DNA of 64,000 bases from Candidatus Thiodiazotropha sp. (ex Monitilora ramsayi) (GCA_025655595.1 JAHXIO010000005.1:186001-250000), one strand, 5' to 3'; shown: positions 1 through 8,674, counted from the stretch's first letter. Notes: generated by a model not told the origin, from the sequence alone. Made by a program: numbers and translations.

Positions 1-376
1 TCACTTTCACGACGGTTTTGGCAGGCTTGGCTGCGATTTTGATGGCTTCACCCGTTGCAGGGTTGCGACCCATGCGTGCTTTGGTTCTGGGTTTGATGAC
101 GCGACGAATTTTAATGCCACAGTCGGGAACGGAAAATTCGCCAGAGCCACGGCGCTGAACATGGCGTGTAATCAAGTCGCTCATGGAAGAGAAGACTGCG
201 GCAACTTCTTTGCGGGAAAGGCCGGTGTCTTCTGCAATGGCGGTGAGAATCTGTGTCTTGGTCTGCTTGGCGGTAATGGCTGGCTGGCGACGGGGTGCTG
301 CTGCCTTTTTGGCGACTACCTTCTTCTTTGCTGCTTTTTTTGCAGTCTTTTTAGCGGTCTTTTTCTTAACGGCCAT
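1..376 (-). CDS. HU/IHF-family DNA-binding protein with lysine/alanine-rich tail (3' end outside window)
   Basis: Nucleoid-type DNA-binding protein. The ATG is at 376, with a Shine-Dalgarno AAGGAG nine bases upstream (complement of 386-391). 125 codons are visible and the frame is still open at base 1, so the C-terminus is missing. Residues 1-30 are almost entirely Lys, Ala, Val and Arg (MAVKKKTAKKTAKKAAKKK), like a histone-H1 tail. From about residue 35 an HU fold follows, with the beta-arm signature GRNPATGE at 103-110. Ordinary HU is about 90 residues and lacks such a tail. The family bends DNA as a dimer; the tail probably adds non-specific DNA affinity (inference). The gene stands apart from the next one. 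Confidence 0.9.
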   Translation of the reverse strand, partial: MAVKKKTAKKTAKKAAKKKVVAKKAAAPRRQPAITAKQTKTQILTAIAEDTGLSRKEVAAVFSSMSDLITRHVQRRGSGEFSVPDCGIKIRRVIKPRTKARMGRNPATGEAIKIAAKPAKTVVKV

Positions 377-800
377 ATGAGTATGCTCCTTAAACATGGG
401 TATTTGATATGCGCGCTAAAAATAACACATAATCTGAATAGTTAAAGGATAAAAAGCGCAATATTCCTTGTTTTTTTGATTTTTTTTGATACTTGGACTT
501 GTTCAAACCCTATCCGGAACGTCAGCCACTAATCGGAAATGGACGGTTCAACCTGAATGAACACCATCAAGATTGTTGTCCGATCAATTGGGCGGGCAAT
601 TTGTGTTGTTGTATTTGAGCGCCTTGACTATATATGTGTGGATACACCGAATCCTTTGGCTTTCGTTGACGGAATGTAAATCTGGATCAGGTCAAAAGTG
701 GACGCTTAGAGTTAGATCTGTAGATTACAATATAGAGTATCCATAGCGCATACTGTATGCCTGAATTGATAGAATAATGATTATTGGAGATGGAATTACC
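377..800. other. Intergenic region between HU-like gene and chalcone-isomerase-like gene
   Basis: 424 bases, AT-rich near the HU side, where T runs lie at about 470-490. It must hold the divergent promoters of the two flanking genes, but I see no convincing -35/-10 pair and no RNA gene. The one clear signal is the 13-base palindrome at 748-760, listed separately. Confidence 0.5.
748..760. promoter_or_regulatory. Palindrome GCATACTGTATGC, candidate operator
   Basis: A perfect 6-1-6 inverted repeat about 40 bases upstream of the ATG of the chalcone-isomerase-like gene, in the span where a promoter is expected. It does not match the CRP (TGTGA-N6-TCACA) or LexA consensus. A dimeric repressor or activator site is possible; no regulator can be named. 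Confidence 0.3.
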
Positions 801-1364
801 ATGAAACGCACTGCTCTCTTTTTTGTTTTAACACTTTCTCTCTCTGTGGGACACGCATTTGAAATGGCGGGTGTCGAGCTTCAGGAAGAAGTCAGAATAG
901 ACGGAGCCGAGTCGCCGCTTGTCCTGAATGGTGCGGGTATCAGAAAGAAGCTGTTCTTCAAAGTTTATCTGGGCTCGTTATATCTTCCGAAGCGCCAATC
1001 GGATCCTCTTTTGATCACCGATGCAGACGAGCCAATGCGGATGCAGATGGATATACTGTATTCAAAAGTAGAGAAAGAGAAGTTTATTGAGGGATGGAAT
1101 GATGGGTTCGCCGCGAATCATTCGGCCGATGAGCTGATGCCGTTGCGTGACCGTATAAGACAGTTCAACGACATGTTTGTAACCCTGGTTGAGGGTGATC
1201 GGATTCAGCTCGACTATCTGCCGGATCAGGGCACGCGGGTCACGATCAAGGGCGAAGTGAGCGGAATCATACCCGGTCACGATTTTAATCGGGCCTTGAT
1301 GAAGATCTGGCTCGGTGATTCGCCTGTCACAAGTAGCCTGAAAAAGGCATTGCTCGGCAAATAG
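801..1364 (+). CDS. Exported chalcone-isomerase-like protein
   Basis: 187 residues. I take the ATG at 801 rather than an earlier in-frame start at 777, because it gives a typical signal peptide (MKRTALFFVLTLSLSVGHA, cleavage near residue 19) and has GGAG upstream. The mature part matches the bacterial chalcone isomerase-like family: KKLFFKVYLGSLYLP around residue 50, FIEGWNDGF near 105, and a C-terminal IPGHDFNRALMKIWLGD segment. Family members are periplasmic beta/alpha proteins of unknown substrate; catalytic flavonoid chemistry should not be assumed. It is a single gene, convergent with the gamma-glutamyltransferase gene. Confidence 0.8.
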   Translation: MKRTALFFVLTLSLSVGHAFEMAGVELQEEVRIDGAESPLVLNGAGIRKKLFFKVYLGSLYLPKRQSDPLLITDADEPMRMQMDILYSKVEKEKFIEGWNDGFAANHSADELMPLRDRIRQFNDMFVTLVEGDRIQLDYLPDQGTRVTIKGEVSGIIPGHDFNRALMKIWLGDSPVTSSLKKALLGK

Positions 1365-1454
1365 TGCCTATTGGCACAACAAGGTGAAGGGCTGCGCATT
1401 TCAAAATGGCGCTGGTAATCCAATATCAGTTAACAGGAGAGTGGTTTTTTTGCA

Positions 1455-1498
1455 TGGAGGTGTGGCCGTAGATTTAAATCTTCATGGACACACCTCCA
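1455..1498. repeat. 10-bp inverted repeat spanning the 3' end of the gamma-glutamyltransferase gene
   Basis: TGGAGGTGTG at 1455-1464 is the exact reverse complement of CACACCTCCA at 1489-1498. The 24-base loop contains the palindrome GATTTAAATC and the stop codon of the minus-strand gene. The two flanking genes converge here. No T run follows the stem on either strand; the T7 run lies just before it on the plus strand. It is therefore not a textbook intrinsic terminator, but may still protect or end the convergent transcripts. Confidence 0.5.
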
Positions 1499-3012
1499 CG
1501 CCTCTCATCACCGATCCCTACAAGCTCCCCTTTTCGTGACCGCATGACGGTATGTGCGCCACCGAAGAAGAGGTTTTTATGTTTCCACAGTTGTTGTTCG
1601 GGGAACTCATCCCTTAAGGCGTCCGCGGATTCCTGCGGAATGCCCGGTTCCAGGCTCAGTAAGTCGGCTTCAAAGTGAATGCGTGGTTGGGAGACGGCCT
1701 GCTCCAGAGGCATGGAGAAATCGAGCAGGTTCGAGATCACTTGTAAAACGGCACTGCGGATGCGGTTCGATCCGCCTGAGCCGGTAACGATGGTATCACC
1801 CGATCGAGTCAGCAACAGGCTTGGCGCCATCATGGATGAGAGTCTCTGGTTTTCCTGCCAGTGGTGGAAGCCGCCGGGATTGAGGTCTTCCTCACCCAGC
1901 ATGTTGTTCATCATGACGCCGGTGCCTGGTATGACATAGCCACAACCCTCTCCATTGGAAAGCGTCATGCTGGCAAGATTGCCCAGGCTATCTGCGATGC
2001 TGATCTGGGTTGTACCTCGCTTTGATATCCCGCGATCACGGAGCATGGTTTGATAGTGTCGGCTGGTTTCCGGTGACAGTATATTGTCCATGAGGGAGTG
2101 GTCATGACTGCGAGTCTCCTGGGTCAACCGCATGACACGAGACAAATGTCTCAGGTGCCCCTCACTGCCGGGCGCTAATTCCCCAATTTTCTCTGTCTGT
2201 AGTAATCCCAGGGCGAAAGCGATCAGTGTGCCGCCGAGTGAAGGTAAGGGGTTGGTGATGAGTTGCGTATCGCGATAGCGGTATTTCAGAGGTTCACGTT
2301 TGATTACACGATAGTCCTGTAAATCCTCCATCTGGAGAAGCCCTCCTGTGGAACGGCTGTCCTCGATCAATTGCTTACCTATCTCTCCTTCGTAGAAGAG
2401 AGATTCACCTTCATGCTGCAGCGCGTCAAAAAAATCGGCCAGTAATGGCTGGAAATGGACCTCTCCTCGTCGAATCAGCCGTGTGGGGTCGGCTGGTGAT
2501 GCGTGAGACGCAAGTGCATCGGGGGTGGCCTGTAGAATAGGTGCGACGATACGGGCGATCAGAGCCTGAAAGTGGTTGATGGAGATTCCCTCCCGCGCGA
2601 GGCGGATGGCCGGTTGTGTGATCATGTCCAGGGGAAGTCGGCAACGCTCTCGGTGTATGGTAAAGAGGCCGCGGACAAAACCGGGCGTGGCCATGGCGCC
2701 CATACCGATATGGAAAACTTGGCTGGCGGTACCGAAATCGGCCACAATAGGATGAAAGTCGATTTGGTTCCCGGGAAGCTTCCGGCCAGGAGTCTGGGCG
2801 AAGAAGTCGTAGACAGCGGGTGCCGAATCAGTAGGCATAGCGGTGAGGAACCCACCGCCACCGGGTGATGCCAGGACCGGCTCGGCGACGCAGGCAGCCA
2901 GCATGGCGGCCAGTACAGCATCAAACGCATTACCGCCCTCATGCAGCATCTCACTGGCGGCACTGGCGGTTTCAGCGTGGCCGGCGGCCACGATACCTTT
3001 ATTTATTGTCAT
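1474..3012 (-). CDS. Gamma-glutamyltransferase family protein, apparently cytoplasmic
   Basis: 512 residues, an Ntn-hydrolase that self-cleaves before a catalytic threonine and cleaves or transfers gamma-glutamyl groups such as that of glutathione. Family marks: EGGNAFDAVLAA (25-36), the glycine-rich SPGGGGF (49-55), the expected nucleophile Thr334 in GTTQISIAD followed by GNLASMTLSNGEG, MNNMLGE, MMAPSLLL, and the oxyanion-type glycines GSGGSNR. The ATG at 3012 gives no signal peptide, unlike the periplasmic E. coli enzyme, so it probably acts in the cytoplasm (inference). It is divergent from the large CNB protein, with 217 bases between them. The substrate could be a gamma-glutamyl compound other than glutathione. 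Confidence 0.9.
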   Translation of the reverse strand: MTINKGIVAAGHAETASAASEMLHEGGNAFDAVLAAMLAACVAEPVLASPGGGGFLTAMPTDSAPAVYDFFAQTPGRKLPGNQIDFHPIVADFGTASQVFHIGMGAMATPGFVRGLFTIHRERCRLPLDMITQPAIRLAREGISINHFQALIARIVAPILQATPDALASHASPADPTRLIRRGEVHFQPLLADFFDALQHEGESLFYEGEIGKQLIEDSRSTGGLLQMEDLQDYRVIKREPLKYRYRDTQLITNPLPSLGGTLIAFALGLLQTEKIGELAPGSEGHLRHLSRVMRLTQETRSHDHSLMDNILSPETSRHYQTMLRDRGISKRGTTQISIADSLGNLASMTLSNGEGCGYVIPGTGVMMNNMLGEEDLNPGGFHHWQENQRLSSMMAPSLLLTRSGDTIVTGSGGSNRIRSAVLQVISNLLDFSMPLEQAVSQPRIHFEADLLSLEPGIPQESADALRDEFPEQQLWKHKNLFFGGAHTVMRSRKGELVGIGDERRGGVSMKI

Positions 3013-3229
3013 GGATGAGTGGCTTGTTCACAGAATTGGTTGATCTTAATCAGTGTAAAAGGTTTATGGCTTAATATATGGTTTTGCCCCCTACTTGAAA
3101 AATGCAACCTTGTTCATGGTTCTATAATTGCTGGAGGTTGAAAATGCCATTCAGCTTTCGGCCAGGGTGCCGATAAATAATAGGTGGTAGCGTCTTTTAA
3201 GGATCCAAATTCCTGAGAAATAGTTAAGT

Positions 3230-6200
3230 ATGGCCGTGCCGAATAGTAAAACCGACGATGCCCTGTTGAAAAACCTGGTGCCGCTGAACACCCTGTCAGA
3301 TGATCAGTTGGGCAATCTGCTCAGTCGCGTCGTGGTCGAAAAGGTCAAAAAAGGGGAGTACCTCTTTCGAGAGGGCGATACCGACCATCAGAATATCTAT
3401 CTGCTCTCGGGCACTATCGCACTCCTTTCAGGCCAGAAAGAGATGGATCTTGTCAGCAGCGGTACGCAAACTGCCCGCTTCGCCCTGGCCCACCAGCTCC
3501 CGCGTAAACACTCGGCCAAGGCCAAAACGGCGGTCACTTACGTACGCATCGACAGCCGCATGCTCAGTGACATGCTGGCGCGAAGTCACAGCGCCAGCTA
3601 CGAGGTCAGCGATCTCGAGGAGCCGTCCAGCGGTGATTGGATGAGCCTGTTGCTGCAGTCTTCGGTGTTTCAGCAGATCCCACCTGCCAATCTGCAGCGT
3701 GTCATGATGCGTATGGAAGAGGTCTCGGTCAGAGCCGGGGATGTGGTGATCAAACAGGGTGACGAAGGTGATTACTTTTACCTGATCAGCAGAGGTGAAT
3801 GTAGTGTCACGCGCACACCCGAAGCCGGCCATGCGCCGGTGGAGCTGGCCAAGCTGCGAGTCGGCAAGGGGTTTGGCGAGGAGGCATTGATTTCCGATAA
3901 ACCGCGAGGCAGCACCGTCACCATGCTGACCGATGGCAAACTGGTGCGTCTCAACAAACGGGATTTCATCGACCTGGTCAAACAGCCTCTGTCCCATACT
4001 GTGACCTACAATGAGGCGTCTGCCGGCGTCGAAGACGGGGCGCTCTGGCTTGATGTCCGCACACCTGAAGAGTATGAAGCGGGACATCTGCCCGGTGCCA
4101 TCAATCTGCCCTTTTTCTCACTGCGTTTTCAGGCCTCCAGTCTCACGATGGACCGCCCCTACATGGTTTATGGATCGGAGGTCGGGCAGTCCGCCACGGC
4201 CGCCTATCTGTTGACTGAGCGCGGGGCGGAGGTCTTTGTGTTGGATGTGGGTTGGGCCGAACTGGCTGTGCAGATCGGCCTGGAGCAGCAACCGGGTGAG
4301 CCACAGACCAACAATGTCATCGATTTCAATCGCGACAACGAGGACCCTGTTGCGCTGGCAGGTGCTCAGCAGGCGGAGATAGATTCACTCAAGAAACAAC
4401 TTGTGGAGACCGAGCGTCAGTTCGAAGAAGAGCTGAAACAGAGACTGACAGAGATCAAGTTGCTGAAGCAGGCATTGGCGGTGGCGAAGGAGCGGCAAGA
4501 AGGTGAGGAAGAAGGATCGCACGCCGCCCAGGATACGCTTCGGCAAGAGATAGAGGCCCTGCGAGATGAGCTGACAACGGCAGAAGCAGCGGCCGCAGTA
4601 GCCGCTGACCTCAGGTCAGAAGTGGATCGGCTGAAAGGGGTCGAGGGACAGCTCGTTTCCGCGAAGGAGGAACTTGAGAATACTCGCAGACTGAGCGATG
4701 AGTTCCGTCAACAGGATATGGATCTGCAAGCCCAGCTGAAAGACATGCAGTTACGGCATGAGACTCAGGATGGACGGCTAAAAGAGGAGATTACCGAGCT
4801 TCAGCTTCAGTTTGAAAATGCAAAGGAAGAGTCTCAGGGGCGTCTGCAGGAGGCGGCTCAGAGACAGAGCGAACTGGAGCGCGTAGTCGCGGAATTGAGC
4901 GAATTGCAGGAGACCAGCGAGGCATTTCGCAAACAGTCCGCAGATGACCTCTCCAGACTCTCCGGGGAAAAATTCGACCTGGAGTGCACACTGCAAAAGT
5001 TGGAAGAGGAGAGGGACGCAGCGCAGAGTGCGGGTAAAGATGAGATTGGAGCACTGAAGCGCGCCCTGGAAGAGGCTCAGGATAGCCTCAATGGGGCCGA
5101 GACGGCACATCAAGAGAAAGTGTCTGAATTACAGGCGGCTCTTGATGAGGCAAACAACCGTTTTGATCAGCTCACGGTCGTTTCTGGTAATGAGGTCTCC
5201 GAGCTTCAACAGGCTATTGCGGGACTCAAGGCGTCATTGACTGAATCCCAGCAGCGGGAGGAACAGAGCCAGAGCGATTTTCAGGAGAAGGCGTCGGCAC
5301 TGCAGGCATCTCTCGAAGAAGCGTCAAGCAGTGCTGCAGAGGCTCAAGAACGATCCCAGGCAGAGATAACCGACCTGCGTCAGCAGATTGAATCGCTGCA
5401 GGCGCAGATCGAATCGCAGGAGACCGCCAAGCAAAGTCTACAGCAGGAGAAATCGGAGCTTGAGGAGCGCCTGCGAGAGACGTCCTCCCGCGTATCTGAA
5501 CTCAACAACGAGGCCGAGTCACAGCAAGAACGCCGACTCAGTCTGGAAAAAGAGCTGGAAGCGATTCAACAGGCGGGCAACGACGCCGAATCGCAGTACA
5601 ACAATGCAATGGAATCATTGCGGGGCGATCTGGAAGCGTCGCGCCAGACCATCGAAGAGCTCAGACAGACCCGTCAGGAGTTGGAGGAATCCCTGCAGCG
5701 GGCTCAGGCGGAGGCGGATAAGCGTCAGAATGAGCTGAGTGAGTCCCTGGCAGAAGAGAAGCAGCGTGCGGATGCTACCCAGTCAACCGTTGATACCGCA
5801 GTTCGTGAGCTCAATCAGAAGTTGCAATCGGCACAGGCCGAAATTCTCGCTCAACAGGAGAAGCGGACAGAGACTGAGGCACTGCTTGAACAGGAACACC
5901 AGACGGCCGCATTTCTCCAGCGCTCACTGAAAACGGCGGAAGAGGCGGTCGAGATTTCCGATACGAGTCTGGAAGCGTCGAAAAAGGCTCAGGCTGAGCT
6001 GGAATCCAGGCTGACTGAACTGCAACAGACGGTTGAGCTTTCAGAGCAGAGCCAGGAAGCGTCGCGACAATCTCATGCTGAGTTGGAATCCAGGTTGGCT
6101 GATTTGCAACAGACAGTGGAGGTCTCGGAACAGAATTTAGAAGCATCACACAAGTCACAGTCAGACCTGGAAGCCAGGTTAGCCCAAGTGCAACAGGCAT

Positions 6201-7771
6201 ACGACCAGTCACAAAGTGAATCCGGTCAGTTGGCTGAGCAACTGCAGCAGGAGATTACGGCCGCTCAGAATGCCTGGCAGCAAGCATCAGAAGCCGATGC
6301 CGAACTACAATCGACCAAGCAGGAGTTGGGTTCCCTGAAGACGGAACATGAGCAGGAGATTGCCAATCTGCGGGCAGAGCTTGAGCACCAGCATGAAAGT
6401 CAAGAAACGCTTCTGATTCAACGAACTAAAGAGTTGGAGGCGCTGAAACAATCGATTTCCGCGAGCCAGTCCGCTGCAGAGAATTCAGAGGCCGTAAAGG
6501 CAGCGTTGGCAGAGGAGAAAGAATCCCTGCAGGCTGCAAAGTCTGAGCTTGTGAAGAAGATTGAGAAGCTTGAAGCAGTCTCCTGTGCCAATGAGACTGA
6601 ACTCAAGGATAAAATCAAAGCGGGTGAGCAACGGCTCGAAACCCTGCGTGCAGAGCTGGATGCCGCCAAGGCGGCAAATGAACAGAGTGTGGACGCCGGT
6701 GAGCTGGAGAGTACTCAGAAGGCATTGGCGCTGGCGCAAGAGCAGGTTGGCGCCATGCGGAAGGAGATCTCCGGTCTGCGCGAGGTTCAGCTGGAGATGG
6801 AGAGCCAGTTGATGGATGACACCGATGCGGAGCTCAGTGAGCTTCGCAGCGCTCTCGAGAGCGAAAAGACGAAACGGCAGAAAGTTGAGAAGCAGGCACA
6901 GCAGGCCGACGTGCTGAGGCGGGAACGGGCTGTCCAGGAGACCGCCATCGAGATGCTCGGCGAAGACATGGATGCCTTGGCGAATGATAAAGAGAACCTG
7001 CTGCGCGAGAAGAAGACACTTGCTGCCGAGCGTGATCGACTGGCCAGCCAGCTGAGTGAAATTCGCAACCAATACACCGACCTGGTGAACGAAAATGACC
7101 ATCTCCATTCCGAGATGAGTGGTTTTCGTGAACACGCTTCTGATTCAAGTCTGGCAGATGACCTGTTGGTACAGATGGAAGAGCTGCGGATCAAGGCCGA
7201 CAATTATGAACTGGAGCGGGATGAAGCCCAGGCCGAGGCGAAACGCATGCGGCGTGAAGTGGGTGAACTGCGCAGTGTGATCGAGACCTACGTAGAACAG
7301 ATTCAGGATGTTCAGTCCTTTGGCAATGACGAGCAGATTGCGGCCTTGAGAACGGAACTCGATATGGTGCGTCGTCAGGCCCATGAAGATCTGGAGCAGA
7401 TGCGGCTGCAGCTAGAGGAGGCATCCTCCAAACTGAATGACTCGGATGACCGGGACGTCAACGATGTAGCCAACCAACAGGCCATCCGTCAGGAAATGGT
7501 CTCCATGCAGCAGTCGCTTTCTGAGAAGGATCATCTGCTGCGTCTCTCGCAGAATCAGTGCCGCTCGCTGGAGGACGCCATCGAGGATCGTGATAAAGAG
7601 GTCGACCAGCTGAAGCGGAAGCTGGAACTGCTGCTCCGTAAAACCGGTGGTGTAGATGAGTCATCGGCGCAGCTTGGCCTAAGGTCGCCATCCAGCAGTT
7701 CCCTGGACGGGCTTGGGAGCGACAGCGATTCGAGAAAGACGGGACTTGGGCGTCTGTTCCGGAAAAAATAG
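3230..7771 (+). CDS. Giant cyclic-nucleotide-binding / rhodanese-like / coiled-coil protein
   Basis: 1513 residues. Residues 15-115 form a degenerate cyclic-nucleotide-binding (CNB) domain. Residues 138-250 form a second CNB domain with a good phosphate-binding cassette, FGEEALISDKPRGSTV (215-230), which keeps the Glu and Arg that hold the cyclic phosphate. Residues 258-345 are a rhodanese fold with DVRTPEEYEAGHLPGAINLP, but the loop that should carry the catalytic Cys reads YMVYGSEVGQS, with Gly315 in its place. From about 375 to 1460 the chain is a nearly unbroken Glu/Gln/Ala/Leu-rich coiled coil with three tandem 28-residue repeats (907-990). The tail is Ser-rich and ends GLGRLFRKK. There is no signal peptide or membrane span. 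It is probably a cytoplasmic filament or scaffold gated by cAMP or c-di-GMP-like ligands (inference). The sugar kinase begins 27 bases later. Confidence 0.85.
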   Translation: MAVPNSKTDDALLKNLVPLNTLSDDQLGNLLSRVVVEKVKKGEYLFREGDTDHQNIYLLSGTIALLSGQKEMDLVSSGTQTARFALAHQLPRKHSAKAKTAVTYVRIDSRMLSDMLARSHSASYEVSDLEEPSSGDWMSLLLQSSVFQQIPPANLQRVMMRMEEVSVRAGDVVIKQGDEGDYFYLISRGECSVTRTPEAGHAPVELAKLRVGKGFGEEALISDKPRGSTVTMLTDGKLVRLNKRDFIDLVKQPLSHTVTYNEASAGVEDGALWLDVRTPEEYEAGHLPGAINLPFFSLRFQASSLTMDRPYMVYGSEVGQSATAAYLLTERGAEVFVLDVGWAELAVQIGLEQQPGEPQTNNVIDFNRDNEDPVALAGAQQAEIDSLKKQLVETERQFEEELKQRLTEIKLLKQALAVAKERQEGEEEGSHAAQDTLRQEIEALRDELTTAEAAAAVAADLRSEVDRLKGVEGQLVSAKEELENTRRLSDEFRQQDMDLQAQLKDMQLRHETQDGRLKEEITELQLQFENAKEESQGRLQEAAQRQSELERVVAELSELQETSEAFRKQSADDLSRLSGEKFDLECTLQKLEEERDAAQSAGKDEIGALKRALEEAQDSLNGAETAHQEKVSELQAALDEANNRFDQLTVVSGNEVSELQQAIAGLKASLTESQQREEQSQSDFQEKASALQASLEEASSSAAEAQERSQAEITDLRQQIESLQAQIESQETAKQSLQQEKSELEERLRETSSRVSELNNEAESQQERRLSLEKELEAIQQAGNDAESQYNNAMESLRGDLEASRQTIEELRQTRQELEESLQRAQAEADKRQNELSESLAEEKQRADATQSTVDTAVRELNQKLQSAQAEILAQQEKRTETEALLEQEHQTAAFLQRSLKTAEEAVEISDTSLEASKKAQAELESRLTELQQTVELSEQSQEASRQSHAELESRLADLQQTVEVSEQNLEASHKSQSDLEARLAQVQQAYDQSQSESGQLAEQLQQEITAAQNAWQQASEADAELQSTKQELGSLKTEHEQEIANLRAELEHQHESQETLLIQRTKELEALKQSISASQSAAENSEAVKAALAEEKESLQAAKSELVKKIEKLEAVSCANETELKDKIKAGEQRLETLRAELDAAKAANEQSVDAGELESTQKALALAQEQVGAMRKEISGLREVQLEMESQLMDDTDAELSELRSALESEKTKRQKVEKQAQQADVLRRERAVQETAIEMLGEDMDALANDKENLLREKKTLAAERDRLASQLSEIRNQYTDLVNENDHLHSEMSGFREHASDSSLADDLLVQMEELRIKADNYELERDEAQAEAKRMRREVGELRSVIETYVEQIQDVQSFGNDEQIAALRTELDMVRRQAHEDLEQMRLQLEEASSKLNDSDDRDVNDVANQQAIRQEMVSMQQSLSEKDHLLRLSQNQCRSLEDAIEDRDKEVDQLKRKLELLLRKTGGVDESSAQLGLRSPSSSSLDGLGSDSDSRKTGLGRLFRKK
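5948..6199 (+). repeat. Three tandem 84-bp repeats inside the coiled-coil gene
   Basis: Three in-frame copies of 84 bases (5948-6031, 6032-6115, 6116-6199) encode three 28-residue units. They begin VEISDTSLEAS, VELSEQSQEAS and VEVSEQNLEAS, and each contains ELESRL or DLEARL followed by Q-Q. 28 residues equal four heptads, so copy-number change would preserve the coiled-coil register. The copies have diverged, which argues against very recent duplication. Confidence 0.85.
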
Positions 7772-7798
7772 TCCCATAGCTTTCCAGAGGTTTATCTG

Positions 7799-8674
7799 AT
7801 GCGGGTACTCGGTGTGGGTGTCGCAACGCTTGATATTGTCGACACCGTAGAGCGATTTCCTACCGAAGATCTCGAGATCAGGGCTGAGTCCCGAAGGTTG
7901 AGCCGGGGGGGTAATGCCGCCACTACCCTGGTCGTGCTGAGTCAGTTCGGGCACGAATGCAGCTGGGCCGGAGCACTTGCGGATGATGCCTCGGCACAGC
8001 AGATCGTGGCGGATTTTTCATTACATGGCATTGATATCTCCTGGGCTGAAACCTATCAAAGCAGTGTAACTCCCACCTCCTATATCCTCCTGAGCCGGGA
8101 AAGCGCGTCACGTACCATCATTCACTATCGGGACCTGCCGGAGTTTGATCATGAGGCCTTTTCAGCAATCGACCTGAACGGCTACGACTGGATCCATTTT
8201 GAGGGAAGAAATGTCCCCCACTGTGGTCAGATGCTGACACAGGTACGCCAGTTAAAGGATCAAATCAAAGTTTCGTTGGAGGTGGAAAAGCCGCGGGAAG
8301 GTATAGAGGCACTTTTTCCCTTGGCAGATGTTTTAATCTTTTCCCGCGCCTATGTGGAGGCCGCAGGTTATGAAGATCCCAGGAAGCTGTTTTCATCGGT
8401 AAGGCGCGACAATCCGTCGGCGTCGCTGTTTGCCGCTTGGGGGGAAGAGGGAGGGTGGTGCTTCCCTGTCGATGATAAAGCGCACTTTTCTTCGGCGCAT
8501 CATCCCCGACAGGTGTGCGATACGCTGGGGGCGGGGGATGTCTTCAATGCCGGTGTGATCCACAGCCTCGCTTCGGGGAACAGTGCCAAAGAAGCACTGG
8601 ATAAGGCAATAAAACTGGCCGGTCTGAAATGTGGGCAGATCGGTTTCGAAGGACTGGGGGATCTGGATGTCTGA
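7799..8674 (+). CDS. PfkB-family kinase closely resembling ketohexokinase (fructokinase)
   Basis: 291 residues; phosphorylates a sugar with ATP in the cytoplasm. PfkB marks are RGGNAATT (36-43) and the C-terminal CDTLGAGDVFNAG, with catalytic base Asp247. Several segments match animal ketohexokinase specifically rather than ribokinase: WIHFEGRN (131-138), LEVEKPRE (160-167), AAWGEEGG (212-219) and the ending LKCGQIGFEGLG. Fructose 1-phosphorylation is the likely reaction, but substrate specificity within PfkB is hard to read. It starts 27 bases after the giant CNB protein and overlaps the Rieske gene by eight bases, so the three are probably one transcript. Confidence 0.85.
   Translation: MRVLGVGVATLDIVDTVERFPTEDLEIRAESRRLSRGGNAATTLVVLSQFGHECSWAGALADDASAQQIVADFSLHGIDISWAETYQSSVTPTSYILLSRESASRTIIHYRDLPEFDHEAFSAIDLNGYDWIHFEGRNVPHCGQMLTQVRQLKDQIKVSLEVEKPREGIEALFPLADVLIFSRAYVEAAGYEDPRKLFSSVRRDNPSASLFAAWGEEGGWCFPVDDKAHFSSAHHPRQVCDTLGAGDVFNAGVIHSLASGNSAKEALDKAIKLAGLKCGQIGFEGLGDLDV

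Noticed and set aside
1364-1377. GTGCC-TATT-GGCAC hairpin after the chalcone-isomerase-like gene
   Set aside because: Five-pair stem without a following T run; not a convincing terminator.
6485-7135. Antisense open frames across the coiled-coil gene
   Set aside because: Low-complexity heptad coding makes stop-free antisense frames common; no start signal or domain supports them.
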